Assembly (NCBI GenBank): GCA_026195755.1 | Contig: JAPHRL010000111.1 | Coordinates: 1-7,184, forward strand | Reading direction: 5' to 3' | From: Kangiella sp. | GTDB lineage: Bacteria > Pseudomonadota > Gammaproteobacteria > Enterobacterales > Kangiellaceae | DNA: 7,184 bases | Shown: positions 6,225 through 7,184 of the stretch, piece after piece | Position numbering within the stretch: position 1 is the first letter of the stretch | Layout: each line of letters begins with the position of its first letter | The notes under the pieces: model-generated | What the model was told of the DNA's origin: nothing | Seen by the model: only the letters and a program-made list of their open reading frames with translations | Databases searched by the model: none | Position numbers and translations under genes: made by a program

Positions 6225-7184
6225 ATGTCTGAATTAGAAAAACGCGTAGCAGAGCTGCGCGTTACCCTCGATAATTACAACTACCAATATTACGTATTAG
6301 ACGATCCTTCGGTTCCAGATGCTGAATATGATCGCTTGTTACGCGAACTGCAGCAGATTGAGTTGGAGCATCCAGAGTTGGTTTCTTCTGATTCACCAAC
6401 ACAGCGTGTTGGTGCTAAGCCTGATAATGGCTTTCAGGAAGTCACTCATGAACTGCCAATGCTGTCGCTTGATAATGCAATGAGTGATGAGGAGTTAGTC
6501 AGTTTTAATAAGCGCATTCAAGATCGTTTAAAAACAACCGACAAAATAGAATATGTGTGCGAGCCAAAGTTAGATGGTTTGGCAGTGAGTTTATTATACG
6601 AAAATGGTCAGCTTATTCGTGGTGCTACTCGCGGCGATGGAACAACGGGTGAGAATATTACCCTTAATGTTAGAACCATTCGTGCCATTCCTTTAAAACT
6701 TCGTGGTAAAAAGACTCCTGAGCGAATCGAAATTCGTGGCGAAGTGTTTATGCCAAAGTCAGTGTTTGAATCTTTGAATGAGGAAGCTCGAGAGCAGGGC
6801 GCTAAAAGCTTCGCTAATCCTCGCAATGCTGCCGCTGGAAGTTTACGTCAACTTGACCCTTCTGTTACTGCAAAACGCCAACTCTCTTTCTATGCTTATT
6901 CAATGGGTTTAGTCTCTGATGATTTTAAGCTTGCCAATACTCACTTTGACCGATTGGAACAGATTAAAACTTTTGGGTTACCTGTCAGTAGTGAAATCAA
7001 GGTAGTGAAAGGTGCGGAAGGATGCTTGGCTTACCATCAATCAATATCGGAAAAGCGTGACTCGCTTGGTTATGAAATTGATGGAGTCGTTAATAAGGTT
7101 AACTCGATCGAGCTACAGGAAGAGCTTGGTTTCGTGGCTCGCGCACCGCGTTGGGCAATTGCCCATAAGTTTCCTGCGCAAGAA
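6225..7184 (+). CDS. ligA: NAD+-dependent DNA ligase LigA (3' partial)
   Basis: LigA seals nicks in DNA during replication and repair, using NAD+ as the AMP donor. The 320 visible codons cover domain Ia and the adenylation domain; the OB-fold, zinc finger, HhH and BRCT domains (to about residue 670 in E. coli) lie beyond the right edge. With this start, residues line up with E. coli numbering: the NMN-binding Tyr22, Asp32, Tyr35 and Asp36; the AMP-accepting Lys115 in KLDG; Glu113; Arg136 in TRGDG; and Glu173 in RGEVF. The later lysines fall at 291 (DGVVNKVN) and 315 (HKFPAQE), one residue on from E. coli. An in-frame ATG at 6213 would add MSHK. I prefer 6225 because it gives the E. coli length exactly and because 6213 appears to arise from a local duplication. 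It is probably the last visible gene of the smc-zipA-ligA unit. Confidence 0.96.
   Translation, partial: MSELEKRVAELRVTLDNYNYQYYVLDDPSVPDAEYDRLLRELQQIELEHPELVSSDSPTQRVGAKPDNGFQEVTHELPMLSLDNAMSDEELVSFNKRIQDRLKTTDKIEYVCEPKLDGLAVSLLYENGQLIRGATRGDGTTGENITLNVRTIRAIPLKLRGKKTPERIEIRGEVFMPKSVFESLNEEAREQGAKSFANPRNAAAGSLRQLDPSVTAKRQLSFYAYSMGLVSDDFKLANTHFDRLEQIKTFGLPVSSEIKVVKGAEGCLAYHQSISEKRDSLGYEIDGVVNKVNSIELQEELGFVARAPRWAIAHKFPAQE

Noticed and set aside
6288..6296. LigA has Tyr at position 23, where E. coli has an important His
   Set aside because: Tyr-Tyr at this site is, as I recall, normal in other functional LigA proteins such as that of Geobacillus, so it is not a defect.

Overview
The window is a piece of a gammaproteobacterial chromosome. 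The evidence is a divergent cysZ and a co-directional smc-zipA-ligA run. ZipA is a divisome protein of gammaproteobacteria, and a canonical Smc (not MukB) argues against an enteric bacterium. Base composition is moderate. A marine, Kangiella-like or other Oceanospirillales/Pseudomonas-type relative would fit, but genus is a guess from memory of gene order and was not tested.

Layout. (1) Positions 1-596, plus strand: the 3' end of a gene for a collagen-like protein. It has 22 uninterrupted Gly-X-Y triplets followed by a globular C-terminal domain of about 130 residues with four cysteines; the 5' end lies outside the window. (2) Positions 597-698: a convergent intergenic gap with two hairpins, the second a strong, probably bidirectional, intrinsic terminator. 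(3) Positions 699-1499, minus strand: cysZ, a sulfate permease. (4) Positions 1500-1670: a divergent control region in which a plus-strand promoter for smc and a possible minus-strand promoter for cysZ share overlapping -10 elements. (5) Positions 1671 to the right edge, plus strand: smc, zipA and ligA (3' truncated by the window), with gaps of 32 and about 43 bases, probably one transcription unit.

How the genes fit together. smc, zipA and ligA are chromosome and division housekeeping genes: Smc organises and segregates the nucleoid, ZipA tethers FtsZ to the inner membrane, and LigA seals Okazaki fragments. cysZ (sulfate uptake for cysteine synthesis) is a physical neighbour rather than a functional partner. 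In E. coli cysZ lies next to zipA-ligA, so the smc gene here occupies the position between genes that are adjacent in MukB-bearing enterics.

Novelty. Most of the window is ordinary core genome. The least explained part is the collagen-like protein with its cysteine-containing C-terminal domain. Smaller points are the symmetric divergent promoter, four interchangeable hairpin arms downstream of the collagen-like gene, a 7-bp tandem duplication that creates a second ligA start codon, and a juxtamembrane motif in ZipA. I see no convincing evidence of a new multi-gene system, mobile element, CRISPR array or RNA gene.
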